NCBI GenBank assembly: GCA_014191755.1 | Contig: BJHE01000006.1 | Coordinates: forward strand, 45,869-109,868 | DNA: 64,000 nt | Source: Cyanobium sp. | GTDB taxonomy: Bacteria; Cyanobacteriota; Cyanobacteriia; PCC-6307; Cyanobiaceae | Reading direction: 5' to 3' | Shown: positions 10,118-20,263 of the stretch, piece by piece | Layout of the letters: each line of letters opens with the position of its first letter | How positions within the stretch are numbered: position 1 is the stretch's first letter | The notes under the pieces: generated by a model | The model's database searches: none | What the model saw: only the letters and a program-made list of their open reading frames with translations | What the model was told of the DNA's origin: nothing | Program-made: the position numbers and the translations under genes

Positions 10118-10519
10118 TCAATAGACGTAGCAAAGCACTTCACCACCCACGCCCTGCTTGCGGGCATCGCGGTCGCTCATCACACCCCTGGAGGTGGAAA
10201 TGATCGCCACGCCAAGGCCGCCGAGCACCTTGGGCAGCTGGCGGGTGTTCTTGTAGATGCGCAGACCAGGCTTGCTGACACGCTGGACGGTGCGAATGGT
10301 GGGTTGGCGGTGCTTGCCGCTGTACTTGAGCTCCAGCACCAGCTCCTTCTGCACGCCTTCACCCTCTTCGGAGATGGCGGCGATGAAACCTTCCTGTTGC
10401 AGCACGCTAGCGATACTGCGGGAGAGTTTGGAGGCTGGAATCCGGGTGCGCTCGTGGCGCTTCTCACTCGCATTGCGGATGCGGGTGAGCATGTCGGAAA
10501 TGGGGTCGTGGTTGGCCAT
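10118..10519 (-). CDS. rpsH: 30S ribosomal protein S8
   Basis: Binds helix 21 of 16S rRNA and organises the small-subunit body. The 133-residue product starts [20 protein letters not shown] and ends with the signature [20 protein letters not shown] followed by VLCYVY. It is 20 bp after rplE. rpsN, which lies between these two genes in many bacteria, is absent. Confidence 0.97.
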   Translation of the reverse strand: MANHDPISDMLTRIRNASEKRHERTRIPASKLSRSIASVLQQEGFIAAISEEGEGVQKELVLELKYSGKHRQPTIRTVQRVSKPGLRIYKNTRQLPKVLGGLGVAIISTSRGVMSDRDARKQGVGGEVLCYVY

Positions 10520-10539
10520 GAACGTGGTGGGAGGAGGGC

Positions 10540-11079
10540 TCAGTTGCTGCGGAACGGCATCCCCATTTCGCGGAGGAGGGCCCGGCCCTCTTCGTCGTTA
10601 CGGGCGGTGGTCACGATGGTGATATCCATGCCCCGGATGGCGTCGATCTTGTCGAAAGAGATTTCCGGAAAGATGATCTGCTCCCGAACCCCCAGGGTGT
10701 AATTGCCCCGGCCGTCGAAGCTCTTGCCACTCACGCCGCGGAAGTCCCGGATACGTGGCAGAGCAAGGCTGATCAGACGCTCCAGGAAGGCATACATGCG
10801 ATCGCCCCGAAGGGTGACGCTCACGCCAATTGGCATGCCTGCGCGGATCTTGAAGGCGGCGATAGCCTTCTTGGCCCGGGTCACCACCACCTTCTGTCCG
10901 GTGATCGTGGCCAGTTCGGCGATCGAGGCTTCCAAGGCCTTGGCGTTCTGGGCCGCCTCACCGAGACCTCGGTTCACAGTGACCTTGACCACCTTGGGAA
11001 CTTCGTGGACGTTGGTGAGGGCGAGATCCTTGAGCAGCTTGGGCTGGATCGTCTCCCGGTAGCGCTGTTTGAGTGACAT
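10540..11079 (-). CDS. rplE: 50S ribosomal protein L5
   Basis: 5S rRNA-binding protein contacting the P-site tRNA, 179 residues. Family blocks are [49 protein letters not shown] and [20 protein letters not shown]. It begins 116 bp after rplX. That is one of the wider gaps in the train; I see no clear hairpin or gene in it. Confidence 0.97.
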   Translation of the reverse strand: MSLKQRYRETIQPKLLKDLALTNVHEVPKVVKVTVNRGLGEAAQNAKALEASIAELATITGQKVVVTRAKKAIAAFKIRAGMPIGVSVTLRGDRMYAFLERLISLALPRIRDFRGVSGKSFDGRGNYTLGVREQIIFPEISFDKIDAIRGMDITIVTTARNDEEGRALLREMGMPFRSN

Positions 11080-11195
11080 GGCTGGGATGGGGGGTGCGCT
11101 TCTGGACGTGGTCAGAAGGCGGACGGGAACAGGGTTGGGATGGGAGCTGTAGCGGGTGAGTAAGACGACCCCCGGGGAGGGTGGCCGCGAACGGA

Positions 11196-11552
11196 TTAAT
11201 CGAGGATTTCTCCGGTCTTCTTGAGGCGGCGCTTCTTGGTGCCATCCTTCTCCACCACGATTTCCACGCGGCTGGCCACCTGCTTGGTGGTGGAATAAAG
11301 CATCACGTTGGAAACGTGAAGTGAAGCTTCCTCGCTCACGATCCGTCCGGTTTCACCCTCCTGGGTGGGCTTCACGTGGCGGGTGCGGATGTTGATTCCC
11401 TGCACCACCACCCGATTCTCGTAAGGAAGGGTGCGGAGCACTTCGCCGGTCTTGCCCTTGTCCTTGCCGGCGATCACCTGCACGGTATCGCCTTTTTTGA
11501 TGCGCAACTTTGTGCGCTCCTGGACCTTGGCCTTAGGGGTTGCGGTGGCCAT
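11196..11552 (-). CDS. rplX: 50S ribosomal protein L24
   Basis: Assembly-initiator protein at the exit tunnel, 118 residues. The KOW motif appears as [20 protein letters not shown], followed by [20 protein letters not shown], which is typical of L24. A short N-terminal Ala/Lys-rich extension precedes it. Only 1 bp separates its start from the rplN stop, so translation is probably coupled. Confidence 0.97.
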   Translation of the reverse strand: MATATPKAKVQERTKLRIKKGDTVQVIAGKDKGKTGEVLRTLPYENRVVVQGINIRTRHVKPTQEGETGRIVSEEASLHVSNVMLYSTTKQVASRVEIVVEKDGTKKRRLKKTGEILD

Positions 11553-11553
11553 C

Positions 11554-11919
11554 TCAGATCACCTCCGGGGCGAGGGAAACAATCTTGGTGAAATTGCGTT
11601 CGCGCAACTCGCGGGCCACGGGACCGAAAACGCGGGTGCCTTTGGGATTGTTGTCGTTCCCCAGGATCACCGCAGCGTTGTCATCGAAGCGGATGGAGTT
11701 ACCGGTATCGCGGCGGAGGGTGGCACGGGTGCGCACCACGACAGCCTTAACCACATCCGACTTCTTGACGCCCATATTGGGCATGGCGTCCTTAACGGCT
11801 GCCACAATCACATCGCCCACATGGGCGTAGCGACGGTTGGTACCAAGAACTCGGATGCACTGGATGCGCTTGGCGCCGCTGTTGTCAGCGACGGTGAGGA
11901 AAGTTTCCTGCTGAATCAT
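11554..11919 (-). CDS. rplN: 50S ribosomal protein L14
   Basis: Inter-subunit bridge protein, 121 residues from the ATG at 11919 ([20 protein letters not shown]). Core blocks [20 protein letters not shown] and [20 protein letters not shown] are present, and it ends LAPEVI as expected. The frame is open upstream, but only this start matches the family. It is 10 bp after rpsQ. Confidence 0.97.
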   Translation of the reverse strand: MIQQETFLTVADNSGAKRIQCIRVLGTNRRYAHVGDVIVAAVKDAMPNMGVKKSDVVKAVVVRTRATLRRDTGNSIRFDDNAAVILGNDNNPKGTRVFGPVARELRERNFTKIVSLAPEVI

Positions 11920-11929
11920 GGAGAGTTCC

Positions 11930-12181
11930 TCAGCCGGCGCTGGTTGTGGAAAGAACCTCGGCCACCTGCCACCGCTTGGTGCGGCTGAGGGGACGGGTCT
12001 CGGTGATACGAACGCGATCGCCAACTTTGACGGCGTTGGTTTCGTCGTGAGCTTTGTAGCGGGTGGTGCGGCTCACCGTCTTCTGATAGATGGGGTGGGG
12101 GAAGCGGTTTTCCACCGCCACCACCACCGTTTTGTCCATCTTGTCGCTGACGACGGTGCCGACCCTTTCCTTGAGTGCCAT
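11930..12181 (-). CDS. rpsQ: 30S ribosomal protein S17
   Basis: Early-assembly small-subunit protein with an OB fold, 83 residues. It begins [20 protein letters not shown] and includes [20 protein letters not shown] and the conserved [19 protein letters not shown]. It lies between rpmC (15 bp) and rplN (10 bp) in the standard order. Confidence 0.97.
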   Translation of the reverse strand: MALKERVGTVVSDKMDKTVVVAVENRFPHPIYQKTVSRTTRYKAHDETNAVKVGDRVRITETRPLSRTKRWQVAEVLSTTSAG

Positions 12182-12196
12182 GGGAGTGGTGGGGGA

Positions 12197-12406
12197 TCAG
12201 GACGGGGTGGAGCGTTGCCGCTCCAACTGCACCGAAAGCAGGTGGGCCAGTTTGATGCGGGCCTCCTTGAAGCGGTGCGGATGTTCCAAGCGGCGAGTGG
12301 CCTGCTGGAAGCGCAGATCGAACAGCTCCCGCCGGGTGGCGGTGATGCGTTCGGAGAGGTCGCTGTCGGTGAGCTTGCGCACCTCGGCGATAGCGGGACG
12401 GGCCAT
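12197..12406 (-). CDS. rpmC: 50S ribosomal protein L29
   Basis: Tunnel-exit protein that helps form the docking site for SRP and trigger factor. It has 69 residues in two helices: [20 protein letters not shown] and the conserved [20 protein letters not shown]. It starts 3 bp after the rplP stop, indicating coupled translation. Confidence 0.96.
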   Translation of the reverse strand: MARPAIAEVRKLTDSDLSERITATRRELFDLRFQQATRRLEHPHRFKEARIKLAHLLSVQLERQRSTPS

Positions 12407-12409
12407 GGT

Positions 12410-12886
12410 TCAGGACTCCAGGGCTAGAGCGGGTTCGGGGGATGCTGGTTCGGCCACCGCGTCATCCACCTGGTCGGCCAGGCTGATGAACTTGGTTTTA
12501 ACCGGCAGCTTGTATTGGGCCAGTCGCATGGCTTCCCTGGCGATCTCAGGGGTGATTTCAGGCCCCCCCATCTCGAACAGGATGCGACCAGGCTTGATCA
12601 CCGCCACCCAGAATTCCGGGTTGCCCTTACCGGAACCCATGCGGGTTTCGGCGGGACGCATGGTGACTGGCTTATCGGGGAAGATCCGAATCCAGATCTT
12701 GCCGCCGCGCTTCACGTAGCGGGTCATGGCGCGACGGGAAGCCTCAATCTGGCGGGAGGTGATCCAGCCACACTCCTGGGCCTGCAGGCCGAATTCGCCG
12801 AAGGCGATGGTGTTGCCGCGCGTAGCGATGCCGCGCATACGGCCCCGCTGCTGCTTACGGAATTTGACGCGTCGTGGACTAAGCAT
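12410..12886 (-). CDS. rplP: 50S ribosomal protein L16
   Basis: Large-subunit protein near the peptidyl-transferase and A-site region, 158 residues. It begins [20 protein letters not shown] and shows [20 protein letters not shown] and [20 protein letters not shown]. The C-terminal ~20 residues ([20 protein letters not shown]) form an acidic extension beyond the usual family end. It lies 14 bp after rpsC. Confidence 0.97.
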   Translation of the reverse strand: MLSPRRVKFRKQQRGRMRGIATRGNTIAFGEFGLQAQECGWITSRQIEASRRAMTRYVKRGGKIWIRIFPDKPVTMRPAETRMGSGKGNPEFWVAVIKPGRILFEMGGPEITPEIAREAMRLAQYKLPVKTKFISLADQVDDAVAEPASPEPALALES

Positions 12887-12900
12887 GATTTAGACCTCCC

Positions 12901-13629
12901 TCACTCCTCGTTGGAACGATCTTCGAACTGTTGGGGCCGGCGGCTGGCGCGGCGCCGGGTGGCGTCGGCAGCAGGCTGCTGCTGCGGCTGGCCGGGGAGC
13001 ACTTCTCCCTTGAACACCCAAACTTTGATGCCCAGCACCCCGTAGGTGGTGGTGGCCACCTTGGTGGCGTAGTCGATGTCGGCTCGGAGGGTGTGCAGGG
13101 GCACACGACCTTCTCGGGTCCATTCGGTGCGAGCAATCTCAGCGCCGTTGAGACGGCCGCCCACCTGGATCTTGAGGCCAAGCACGCCTGCACGCTGGGC
13201 CCGCTGCACCGCCATCCGCATGACGCGGCGGAAGGCCACCCGCTTCTCGAGCTGCTGGGCGATGTATTCGGCTAACAGGAAAGCGTCGGCATCGACGCGT
13301 TCCACTTCGACCACGTTGATCCGGACCTGACGGGCCGCATCGCCGAGGGTCTTTTGGATGCCGGTGCGCAATTCCTCGATGCCGCTGCCCTGGCGGCCGA
13401 CGAGCACACCGGGGCGGGCGGTCTTGAGCTCAACCTCGAGTTGGTCAGCCTTGCGGGCGATCAACACATCGGAAATGCCGGCGGCACCGTATTTCTTGTG
13501 GATGAACTTGCGGATCCGGTCATCCTCCTGAAGGAGGGTCGGATAGGTCTTACTGGGGGCGTACCAACGCGAGCGGTGTTCCTGGGTAATCCCCAGGCGC
13601 AGGCCGGTTGGATGGATCTTGTGTCCCAT
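12901..13629 (-). CDS. rpsC: 30S ribosomal protein S3
   Basis: mRNA-entry-tunnel protein. The ATG at 13629 gives 242 residues starting [20 protein letters not shown]. The KH domain carries [17 protein letters not shown] (GxxG loop), and the C-terminal S3 domain includes [13 protein letters not shown] and [16 protein letters not shown]. The last ~25 residues are a basic, low-complexity tail. It is 19 bp after rplV. Confidence 0.97.
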   Translation of the reverse strand: MGHKIHPTGLRLGITQEHRSRWYAPSKTYPTLLQEDDRIRKFIHKKYGAAGISDVLIARKADQLEVELKTARPGVLVGRQGSGIEELRTGIQKTLGDAARQVRINVVEVERVDADAFLLAEYIAQQLEKRVAFRRVMRMAVQRAQRAGVLGLKIQVGGRLNGAEIARTEWTREGRVPLHTLRADIDYATKVATTTYGVLGIKVWVFKGEVLPGQPQQQPAADATRRRASRRPQQFEDRSNEE

Positions 13630-13648
13630 CGGTCGGTGTCCTCGGGGT

Positions 13649-14008
13649 TCAGGCGGAAGGGGCGGCCACACCAATGCTGATGTGGCAGGTCTGTTTCTTG
13701 ATCGCGAAGGCCCGGCCCTGGGCGCGGGGCCGGAAGCGCTTCATGGAGGGGCCCATGTCGGCGCTGGCCTGGCTGATCACGAGGCTGGAGGGATCCAGGC
13801 CGAGATTGTTCTCAGCGTTGGCCACCGCACTCCGCAGCACCTTGGTGATGGGGCCGGTGGAGCGGTAGGGCATGAACTCGAGCATGATCAGGGCGTCGCG
13901 GTAGGTGCGGCCCCGGATCTGGTCGAGCACCCGCCGCACCTTGGAAACGGAGCCGCGGATGTAGCGGCCATGCGCAATGGCCTGGGTGTTGGGGTTGGTG
14001 ATAGCCAT
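13649..14008 (-). CDS. rplV: 50S ribosomal protein L22
   Basis: Protein whose beta-hairpin lines the nascent-peptide tunnel. It has 119 residues including the core [19 protein letters not shown] and the tunnel hairpin region [20 protein letters not shown]. It lies 4 bp after rpsS and 19 bp before rpsC. Confidence 0.97.
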   Translation of the reverse strand: MAITNPNTQAIAHGRYIRGSVSKVRRVLDQIRGRTYRDALIMLEFMPYRSTGPITKVLRSAVANAENNLGLDPSSLVISQASADMGPSMKRFRPRAQGRAFAIKKQTCHISIGVAAPSA

Positions 14009-14012
14009 CGGT

Positions 14013-14288
14013 TCAGCGGCCTCCCTTCTTGTCTTTGATGTGGCCGCGGAAGGTGCGGGTCGGGGCGAATTCCCCGAGCTTGTGGCCCACCATCTGCTCC
14101 GTCACGTAGACGGGTACGTGGGCTTTGCCGTTGTGAACGGCAATCGTGTGGCCGATCATCATCGGCAGGATCGTGGAGGCGCGTGACCAGGTCTTGATCA
14201 CGGATTTGTCTTCGGCGGCGTTCTGCTTCTCCACCTTGCGGAGCAGGCTGTCGGCGACGAAGGGGCCTTTTTTGAGTGAGCGTCCCAT
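14013..14288 (-). CDS. rpsS: 30S ribosomal protein S19
   Basis: Small-subunit head protein partnering S13, 91 residues. Diagnostic blocks are [39 protein letters not shown] and [20 protein letters not shown]. It is 35 bp after rplB and 4 bp before rplV. Confidence 0.97.
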   Translation of the reverse strand: MGRSLKKGPFVADSLLRKVEKQNAAEDKSVIKTWSRASTILPMMIGHTIAVHNGKAHVPVYVTEQMVGHKLGEFAPTRTFRGHIKDKKGGR

Positions 14289-14323
14289 GGCGGTTCAGGC
14301 GTACGGCAGAGCGGTGTGGGTCA

Positions 14324-15187
14324 TCAGGAGTCGCGACCGCCACGGCTCCGTTTGGAGGTGCGGCGACGTTTCCGGAGCACGAACCGATTGCTCGGTTTGT
14401 TCCGCTTGCGGGTCTTGAGGCCCAGGGCCGGCTTGCCCCAGGGGGTGACCGGACCGGAACGGCCGATCGGAGCGCGGCCTTCGCCACCACCGTGGGGGTG
14501 GTCGCAGGGGTTCATCACGCTGCCGCGGACCTCAGGGCGACGACCCAGCCAGCGCTTGCGCCCGGCCTTGCCGAGGCTGGTGTTGCGCTGCTCGCTGTTG
14601 CCCACCTCCCCAAGGGTGGCGTAGCACTCGCGGCGCACCAGGCGAACCTCCGTGGAGGGCAGCTTCAGGGCGACGTAGTCGCCTTCCTTAGCCATCACCT
14701 GGGCACTGGCGCCGGCGGTGCGAACCATCTGGCCGCCGCGGCCGGCGTAAAGCTCCACGTTGTGGACGCTGGAACCCAAGGGGATGGCCGAGAGGGGCAG
14801 AGCATTGCCGTTCTCGATCGGGGACTCGGGGCCAGACACGACCGTCTGGCCGACGGTCACACCGGCCGGAGCCAGGATATAGCGCTTTTCGCCATCGCTG
14901 TAATACAGCAGGGCGAGGCGGGCATTGCGGTGGGGGTCGTAGTGGATCGCCGCCACACGAGCCGTGACACCGTGCTTATCGCGACGGAAATCAACAATTC
15001 GGTAGAGGCGCTTGTGGCCGCCGCCCCGGTGGCGGCAGGTGATCACACCACGATTGTTGCGGCCCTTGCGGCGGTGCTTGGCCACAACCAAGCCCCGCTC
15101 ACGACCGCGTCCGGTGATTTCGCTGAAGTCGGTGACCACCAGCGTGCGGGTGCCGGGGGTGATGGGTCTGTAGTTACGGATTGCCAT
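14324..15187 (-). CDS. rplB: 50S ribosomal protein L2
   Basis: Large-subunit protein essential for subunit association and peptidyl-transferase-centre integrity. The 287-residue product begins [20 protein letters not shown]. The catalytic-centre loop [20 protein letters not shown] is intact, including the conserved histidine of the HPHGGG segment. The C-terminus is [16 protein letters not shown]. It lies 15 bp after rplW. Confidence 0.98.
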   Translation of the reverse strand: MAIRNYRPITPGTRTLVVTDFSEITGRGRERGLVVAKHRRKGRNNRGVITCRHRGGGHKRLYRIVDFRRDKHGVTARVAAIHYDPHRNARLALLYYSDGEKRYILAPAGVTVGQTVVSGPESPIENGNALPLSAIPLGSSVHNVELYAGRGGQMVRTAGASAQVMAKEGDYVALKLPSTEVRLVRRECYATLGEVGNSEQRNTSLGKAGRKRWLGRRPEVRGSVMNPCDHPHGGGEGRAPIGRSGPVTPWGKPALGLKTRKRNKPSNRFVLRKRRRTSKRSRGGRDS

Positions 15188-15202
15188 GACGTTTCAGACC
15201 CC

Positions 15203-15505
15203 TCAGGCCTCTGGGAACAACTGGATGGCGTTGCCTTCGGCGAGGCGCACAACCGCCTTCTTCACCTGGGCACGCTTGCCGGCGAAGCGCCCCACCCGAC
15301 GGGTGCGGCGGGGAGGATTCATGGTGCTCACACCGACGACTTTCACATCGAACAAGGATTCGACGGCCGCTTTGATGTCGGGCTTGGCAGCCCGGTGATC
15401 CACCTCAAAGGTGTACTGATTCAGTTCGAGGGCACGGGTGGCCTTCTCGGTGATCAGGGGCCGGCGGATCACATCCGCCAACCGATCAGTAAAACGTTCA
15501 GACAT
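15203..15505 (-). CDS. rplW: 50S ribosomal protein L23
   Basis: Tunnel-exit docking protein for trigger factor and SRP, 100 residues. It begins [20 protein letters not shown] and carries [20 protein letters not shown] and [20 protein letters not shown]. Its start overlaps the end of rplD by 8 nt, implying coupled translation. Confidence 0.97.
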   Translation of the reverse strand: MSERFTDRLADVIRRPLITEKATRALELNQYTFEVDHRAAKPDIKAAVESLFDVKVVGVSTMNPPRRTRRVGRFAGKRAQVKKAVVRLAEGNAIQLFPEA

Positions 15506-16133
15506 CGCCGTAAACCTCCTGAATCTTCGCGAGTGCCTCTTCGCTCACCACCAGCTTGCTGGCATGGAGCAGATCGAAGACATTGAGCTGATCGGCCGCG
15601 ATCAGGCGGACCTTCTCGAGGTTACGCACCGAAAGCCGAACAGCTTCCGAGGCGTTGTCGAGGATCAGCAGCACCTTGGTGTCGGCTTGGATACCAAAAC
15701 GGCCTAGAGCTGCGGTGATCTCTTTGGTCTTCGGGGTGTCCAGTTCCGAACCGAAGCCCTTGACCGCCACAATGTCCGCGACGCGGCTCATCAGGGCGGT
15801 GCGGAGGGCCAGGCGACGCTCCTTGCGATTCATCGCCAGCTCATAGCTGCGGGGCTTGGGTCCGAAGACCACACCGCCACCCGGCTTGAGGGGGGTGCGG
15901 ATCGAACCCTGGCGGGCTCGGCCGGTGCCCTTTTGCTTGTAGGGCTTGCGGCCGCCACCAGCCACCTCGGCCCGGGTGAGGGTGCTGGCGGTGCCCTGGC
16001 GGGCATTGGCCAACTGACGCACCACCGCCCGGTGCAGCAGGTCAGCGGCAGAGGTCTCTTTGGCGACCTTCAGATCAAGGGAAGCTTTGCCGCTCTCCTT
16101 GCCCTGCCAATCGTGAACAACAACATTTGCCAT
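15498..16133 (-). CDS. rplD: 50S ribosomal protein L4
   Basis: Tunnel-constriction protein, 211 residues. The extended loop is represented by [20 protein letters not shown] and [20 protein letters not shown]. The globular domain begins [20 protein letters not shown], the usual cyanobacterial start. It lies 11 bp after rplC and overlaps rplW by 8 nt. In enterobacteria L4 regulates the S10 operon; no comparable leader is evident here. Confidence 0.97.
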   Translation of the reverse strand: MANVVVHDWQGKESGKASLDLKVAKETSAADLLHRAVVRQLANARQGTASTLTRAEVAGGGRKPYKQKGTGRARQGSIRTPLKPGGGVVFGPKPRSYELAMNRKERRLALRTALMSRVADIVAVKGFGSELDTPKTKEITAALGRFGIQADTKVLLILDNASEAVRLSVRNLEKVRLIAADQLNVFDLLHASKLVVSEEALAKIQEVYGDV

Positions 16134-16144
16134 GGTTCTGCTCC

Positions 16145-16792
16145 TCAGGACGCGCCTTTACTGCCGACCCGCTTGGCCGGACGGATGTCAAGCAAAGCCC
16201 CGGGTTTGCCGGGAACCGAGCCCTTCACCACCAGCAGGTTGCGCTCGACATCCACCTTGAGAATGGTGAGACCACGCGTGGTGATCTGCTTGCCGCCATA
16301 GCGGCCAGCCATGCGCTTGCCGGGGTACACGCGGCCCGGCGTGGTGCCGGCACCGGTTGAACCGGGCTCGCGGTGGTTCTTTGAACCGTGGCTCATCGGA
16401 CCCCGGCTGAAGCCATGACGCTTCTGCCAACCCGCGAAACCGCGACCGATGGTGTCGCCGCTGACATCAACCTTCTGGCCGGCCTCGAAGGCGGTCACGG
16501 TGATGGCGGTGCCCAGCTCAAGGCCTTCGACGGCATCGACGCGATATTCGCGCAGATGACGCAGGGGATCGGAACCGGATTTGGCTAGGTGGCCCTTGGC
16601 GGGCTTGTTTACCAACTTTTCGCGGATCTCGCCGAAACCGATCTGGACGGCGCTGTAACCGTCGCTGGCTTCGTTCTTGAGCTGGGTGATGCGGCAGGGA
16701 CCCGCTTCGATCACGGTGACCGGGATGGACCTGCCTTCGTCGTCGAAGAATTGGGACATGCCCAATTTCTTCCCGAGAATGCCGATGGACAT
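16145..16792 (-). CDS. rplC: 50S ribosomal protein L3
   Basis: First gene of the train, encoding an assembly-initiator protein of 215 residues. Blocks include [40 protein letters not shown] and the tunnel-side [17 protein letters not shown] [20 protein letters not shown]. rpsJ, which precedes rplC in many bacteria, is absent; cyanobacteria usually keep it with fusA and tuf. The promoter must lie in the 464-bp divergent spacer to ndhN. Confidence 0.97.
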   Translation of the reverse strand: MSIGILGKKLGMSQFFDDEGRSIPVTVIEAGPCRITQLKNEASDGYSAVQIGFGEIREKLVNKPAKGHLAKSGSDPLRHLREYRVDAVEGLELGTAITVTAFEAGQKVDVSGDTIGRGFAGWQKRHGFSRGPMSHGSKNHREPGSTGAGTTPGRVYPGKRMAGRYGGKQITTRGLTILKVDVERNLLVVKGSVPGKPGALLDIRPAKRVGSKGAS

Positions 16793-17256
16793 GGGAGGGG
16801 AGATGACGCCAGCTGGACTGCCGCGTGCTGATGCCGTGGGGCTTCAGGCCGACCCACAGGGAATGCGGGAGGACGGCGGGTGCTGAATGCTTGGGATCGC
16901 AGATCAGGTGGAGGCTTGGAGACCACCGACCTTGGGCTAGCGAGGCGATTCAGCGGGCTGGGACTTGCCTGAAACGACAGGGAAGAGAATGACTTCTCGA
17001 CCCAAGGGAAGCGAACTTCTCGTTTCGATGAGGCAGTATCCCGGCGGTGCCCCAAACCTTGGCGGTTGAGCCTCGGCAGGGCGGCCGCACTGGCCTGGAG
17101 AGGTCGTCACCAATGACAACCTCCGCACCGTGTTCTGGAGGCCCGGCTAGCGGACGGGCACAGACATCAGCGCAAGTAACCAATGTACCCCACGACCTCA
17201 CCCCCCCTGAACGTGGCCTGGGCTGCCAGACTTGATTGCGTTCGCCCTTGCCGCCG
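16793..17256. other. Divergent spacer between rplC and ndhN
   Basis: This stretch holds no convincing gene. It must contain the promoters of both the leftward ribosomal train and the rightward ndhN. ACTTCTCG occurs twice (near 16992 and 17014), and a GATACT element on the minus strand near 17036-17041 could be a -10 box for rplC. I do not see a matching -35 box, so no promoter is asserted. Confidence 0.5.
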
Positions 17257-17721
17257 ATGCCCCTGCTGCTCTCAGGTCGCGGTTTCCGTCAGGATCTGGA
17301 ACGCGCTGGGGCCATCGCCCTGTTCGCCCCGCTTGAAGGTGGGGCCGAAACCCGTCTACTGCGCCGTCTGCGGGCCGCCGGTTATCGGGCCCACCTCACC
17401 TCCGCCCGGGGGCTGGGCGATCCAGAAGCCTTCCTGTTCCAGCTCCATGGCGTGCGGCCTCCCCATCTGGGCCATCAGAGCGTGGGCCGGGGAGCGGCCG
17501 TGGGCGAGGTGCAGCGGGTGATGCCCCTGCTCGGAGTCGAACTGGAGGGGCAAGCCCCGATCCTGCTTTGGCTGTTGGAGGGCCAGGTGCTTTCTACTGC
17601 CGAACTGGCCTCGCTGGTGGGTCTCACGCGGCGGGAGCCGAGGCTCAAAATGGTGGTGGAGATGGGTGGCGCCCGAGCCTTGCGGTGGCAGCCGTTAGAG
17701 CAGCTGATCGCTGGGGTCTGA
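17257..17721 (+). CDS. ndhN: NAD(P)H-quinone oxidoreductase subunit N
   Basis: Subunit of the cyanobacterial/chloroplast NDH-1 complex, which passes electrons from ferredoxin to plastoquinone in respiration and cyclic electron flow. The ATG at 17257 gives 154 residues starting [20 protein letters not shown], the family start; a GTG-type extension to 17236 lacks conservation. Diagnostic segments are [38 protein letters not shown] and the C-terminal [27 protein letters not shown] run after the stop (17754-17765) may mark transcript termination. Confidence 0.93.
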   Translation: MPLLLSGRGFRQDLERAGAIALFAPLEGGAETRLLRRLRAAGYRAHLTSARGLGDPEAFLFQLHGVRPPHLGHQSVGRGAAVGEVQRVMPLLGVELEGQAPILLWLLEGQVLSTAELASLVGLTRREPRLKMVVEMGGARALRWQPLEQLIAGV

Positions 17722-17783
17722 TCCCCAGGAAAGACTGGCGCTGATTTGGGGCGTCTTCTTTTTTTGCGGGGTCCCACGGCCAG

Positions 17784-18835
17784 TTGGTGGCACGCCTGAG
17801 TGGCCTGCCTGCGCTGGTGCTCCTTCTGGCCACAGAGTTGCTGCTGGACCATGCAGGGATCGGCTGGATCGAGCCCGACCGATTGGGCTCCAGGCTGGAG
17901 CCGTTAGTGGGGCGGATGGTGGGCCAGGTTCTGTTTGATGGCAGTCTCAATCTGCGCTTGGCGGGCCGGGATCTGCAGCGGTCGGTACTCCAGTTGGTGC
18001 TGGTTTGTTCCGTGCTGGGCCTGACCGGCGTTGCTGTGCTGGCCCACTGGGCCGAATGTTTGCCCTGGCTGGTGGCCTTGGTCTTTGGCGCCATCGCCCT
18101 GGCCACGGGCCCCATGGTGGTCAATCCCTTGGTGCGGCAAACGGGCCTCAGCCCTTTCCTGGCCGGGGTGCTGGAAGCGGAGGGGCTGATCCTGGAGCCG
18201 GTGAATGCGGTGCTGGCGCTGTTGTTGTTGCCGCTGGCCTTTGGCGATCTGGGCAGTTAGCAGGATGGGGCCTGGCGCCTGTTGCTTCGGCTGGGTGTGG
18301 GGGTGGCCTTGGGCGGCCTGGCCGGATTAGCGCTGGCTTTGGAGTTGGAGCGGGGGCACACCGCCGGGCGAATTGCAGCCGTCGGGGGCCCCGAGCCGGC
18401 ATTCGACGTCCTCTCCCTCCAGCTCACCCTGGGCACCTTGTTTCTGTTGTTCAGTGGCTGCAACTATTCCCTGCCCGAGGCTGGATTGCCTGCAGCGGTG
18501 ACGGCCGGTGTGGTGGTGGGCCTGCGCCTCGAAACTGCCGCCGGATCCCTGGATGCGTTGATCGCCCAGCTGGCGATCCTGCGATCACGGTGTTGTTCCC
18601 GCTGCTGGCGGCCGATGCTTTTTGGCAGGAGCTGAGTCCCTTGGGGCTCGGCGGGGTGGGGGGTGTGCTGGATTGCCCCCTCAAAGGCTTGGTATTTCTG
18701 ACGATGTTGATGACCGTGGGCGTCGGGGGTGTCACGGCCCCTTGGCTCGCCAAGGCGCTAAGGCTGAATGGGGCGGAGACCTCCCCTGAGGGCGACGCCC
18801 CCCTTGCCGCCGCCGGCGACCTGATGCCCAGATAG
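17784..18835 (+). pseudogene. Decayed CPA1-type Na+/H+ antiporter
   Basis: Remnant of a sodium/proton antiporter of the NhaP type. The first segment (17784-18257) has membrane-helix sequence such as LFDGSLNLRLAGRDLQ and LATGPMVVNPLVRQTGLS. It is interrupted by an in-frame TAG at 18258-18260. The same frame then resumes with LLRLGVGVALGGLAGLAL to about 18590, where a frameshift moves the match (AITVLFPLLAADAFWQELSP) to another frame ending at 18835. Between GLGGVGGVL and CPLKGLVFLTMLMTVG roughly 60 residues expected of the family are missing, as is the N-terminus. So at least four lesions are visible. It separates ndhN from ldpA. Confidence 0.85.
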
Positions 18836-19001
18836 AGCGGCTGAAAGTGTGGAGAGGCATGCCCCCGCGAGTGCGGCGCTGGGGCGCCCGATCGGGGCCT
18901 GAGCCCCATCGTTGGGATGATGGCCCTTCGCGCCAGCCGAAGCCATCGACCCCGATTGCCCCACTCCCCTTGCCGAGCAGGCCCTGGCCAGGGGCCGCTG
19001 G

Positions 19002-20111
19002 GTGAAATGGATCGGTGGCGCCAGCAACCAGGACCTGGCTGCCATCGAAGACCTGGCAGGCGTCTACACCCTGGCGGGGGTCCACTGCCTGGATGTGGCC
19101 GCCGATCCTGCCGTGGTGGCGGCTGCCCGACGCGGGATCGCCTGGGCGGCGGCTCGAGGCGCGGCTCTCCCCTGGCTGATGGTGAGCCTCAGCGACGGGT
19201 CCGATCCCCATTTCCGCAAGGCCTGGTTCGATTCGGCCCGCTGCCCGCTCGATTGCCCACGGCCCTGCGAGCGGGTCTGTCCCGCCCTGGCGATTCCGCC
19301 GTTAGCGATTCAGCCCCAAGCGATGGCGCGCCTGGAGCCCGTAGCCGGGTCTGGCTCCAGGCCAGAAGCGGCCCCGGATCGCTTCGCCTGCGGGGTGCTG
19401 GAGGAGCGGTGCTATGGCTGCGGGCGTTGCCTGCCGGCCTGCCCGCTGGGGTTGATCAAGGAGCGCGATCAGCTGCTGCCGGCTGCGGCCGTGCCCCCAT
19501 TATTGGCAGCGCTGCGGCCCGATGCGATCGAGATCCACACCCGCATCGGCCGCGCTGGAGCCTTCGCGGCCCGGCTCGGCCAGCTGCGGGCTGCCGGCAT
19601 TCCCCTGCGGCGCCTAGCGGTGAGCTGTGGGTTGGAGTTGGATGGATCGCCGCCGCCAGCAGCCGCCGCAGGCGAGGCGCTGCGCCCCGAAGCGCTGGCG
19701 GAGCGGCTGGTGGAGGAGCTCTGGAATCGCTTCGCCCAGCTGCGCGCCGCTGGTTTCGCCCCGCTCTGGCAGCTCGATGGCCGGCCGATGCGGGGTGATG
19801 TGGGGGCTGGCACGGCCCGGGCGGCGGTGCAGCTCTGGCGGCGGATCGGCCCCCGGCTGCCCCCCGGCCCCGTCCAGCTGGCCGGTGGCACCAACGACCG
19901 CACCCTGCCCCTGCTGCAAACCCTGCCGCCCCCCGCCGGGGCCGCGGTAGCTGGCGTGGCCTTTGGCAGCGTCGCCAGGGCCCGCCTGCAACCGCTGCTG
20001 CTGCAGGCCCAACAGCGGGGCGGCCGGCTGTTGGATCAAGCCGATCTGCTGCCCGAGGCGGCTGCGATCGCTGCGGGCTTGGTGCAGCCCTGGTTGCGGC
20101 GGCGGCCCTGA
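19002..20111 (+). CDS. ldpA: LdpA, light-dependent period iron-sulfur protein
   Basis: Cyanobacterial redox-sensing iron-sulfur protein that feeds light information to the KaiABC circadian clock (known from Synechococcus elongatus). The 369-residue frame begins at GTG 19002 (MKWIGGASNQDL) and has cysteines C81, C85, C89 and C93 (CPLDCPRPCERVCP), then a ferredoxin-like set C137, C140, C143 and C147 (CYGCGRCLPACP), enough for two [4Fe-4S] clusters. In-frame sequence just upstream (ALARGRW) also looks coding, but no ATG, GTG or TTG exists back to a stop at 18918, so the true start is uncertain. ndhN and ldpA are commonly close neighbours in cyanobacteria. Confidence 0.88.
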   Translation: MKWIGGASNQDLAAIEDLAGVYTLAGVHCLDVAADPAVVAAARRGIAWAAARGAALPWLMVSLSDGSDPHFRKAWFDSARCPLDCPRPCERVCPALAIPPLAIQPQAMARLEPVAGSGSRPEAAPDRFACGVLEERCYGCGRCLPACPLGLIKERDQLLPAAAVPPLLAALRPDAIEIHTRIGRAGAFAARLGQLRAAGIPLRRLAVSCGLELDGSPPPAAAAGEALRPEALAERLVEELWNRFAQLRAAGFAPLWQLDGRPMRGDVGAGTARAAVQLWRRIGPRLPPGPVQLAGGTNDRTLPLLQTLPPPAGAAVAGVAFGSVARARLQPLLLQAQQRGGRLLDQADLLPEAAAIAAGLVQPWLRRRP

Positions 20112-20263
20112 TCGGCGCTCAAGCACCGTCTATGGGGCTCAGTGCTGCCGCAGCAAGCCAGGGCCGACGCTGTCGCAGGCAAAGCTTGAGCTGGGCCTTA
20201 GTGATCGCGATCTTGGCCACCCCGATACGATCGGGTCCATGCAACGGGTCCTCGCCGCTGCGG

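Noticed and set aside
14276..15586. Rightward open frame of 436 codons over rpsS, rplB and rplW
   Set aside because: Antisense to ribosomal-protein genes and low-complexity Ala/Gly/His composition.
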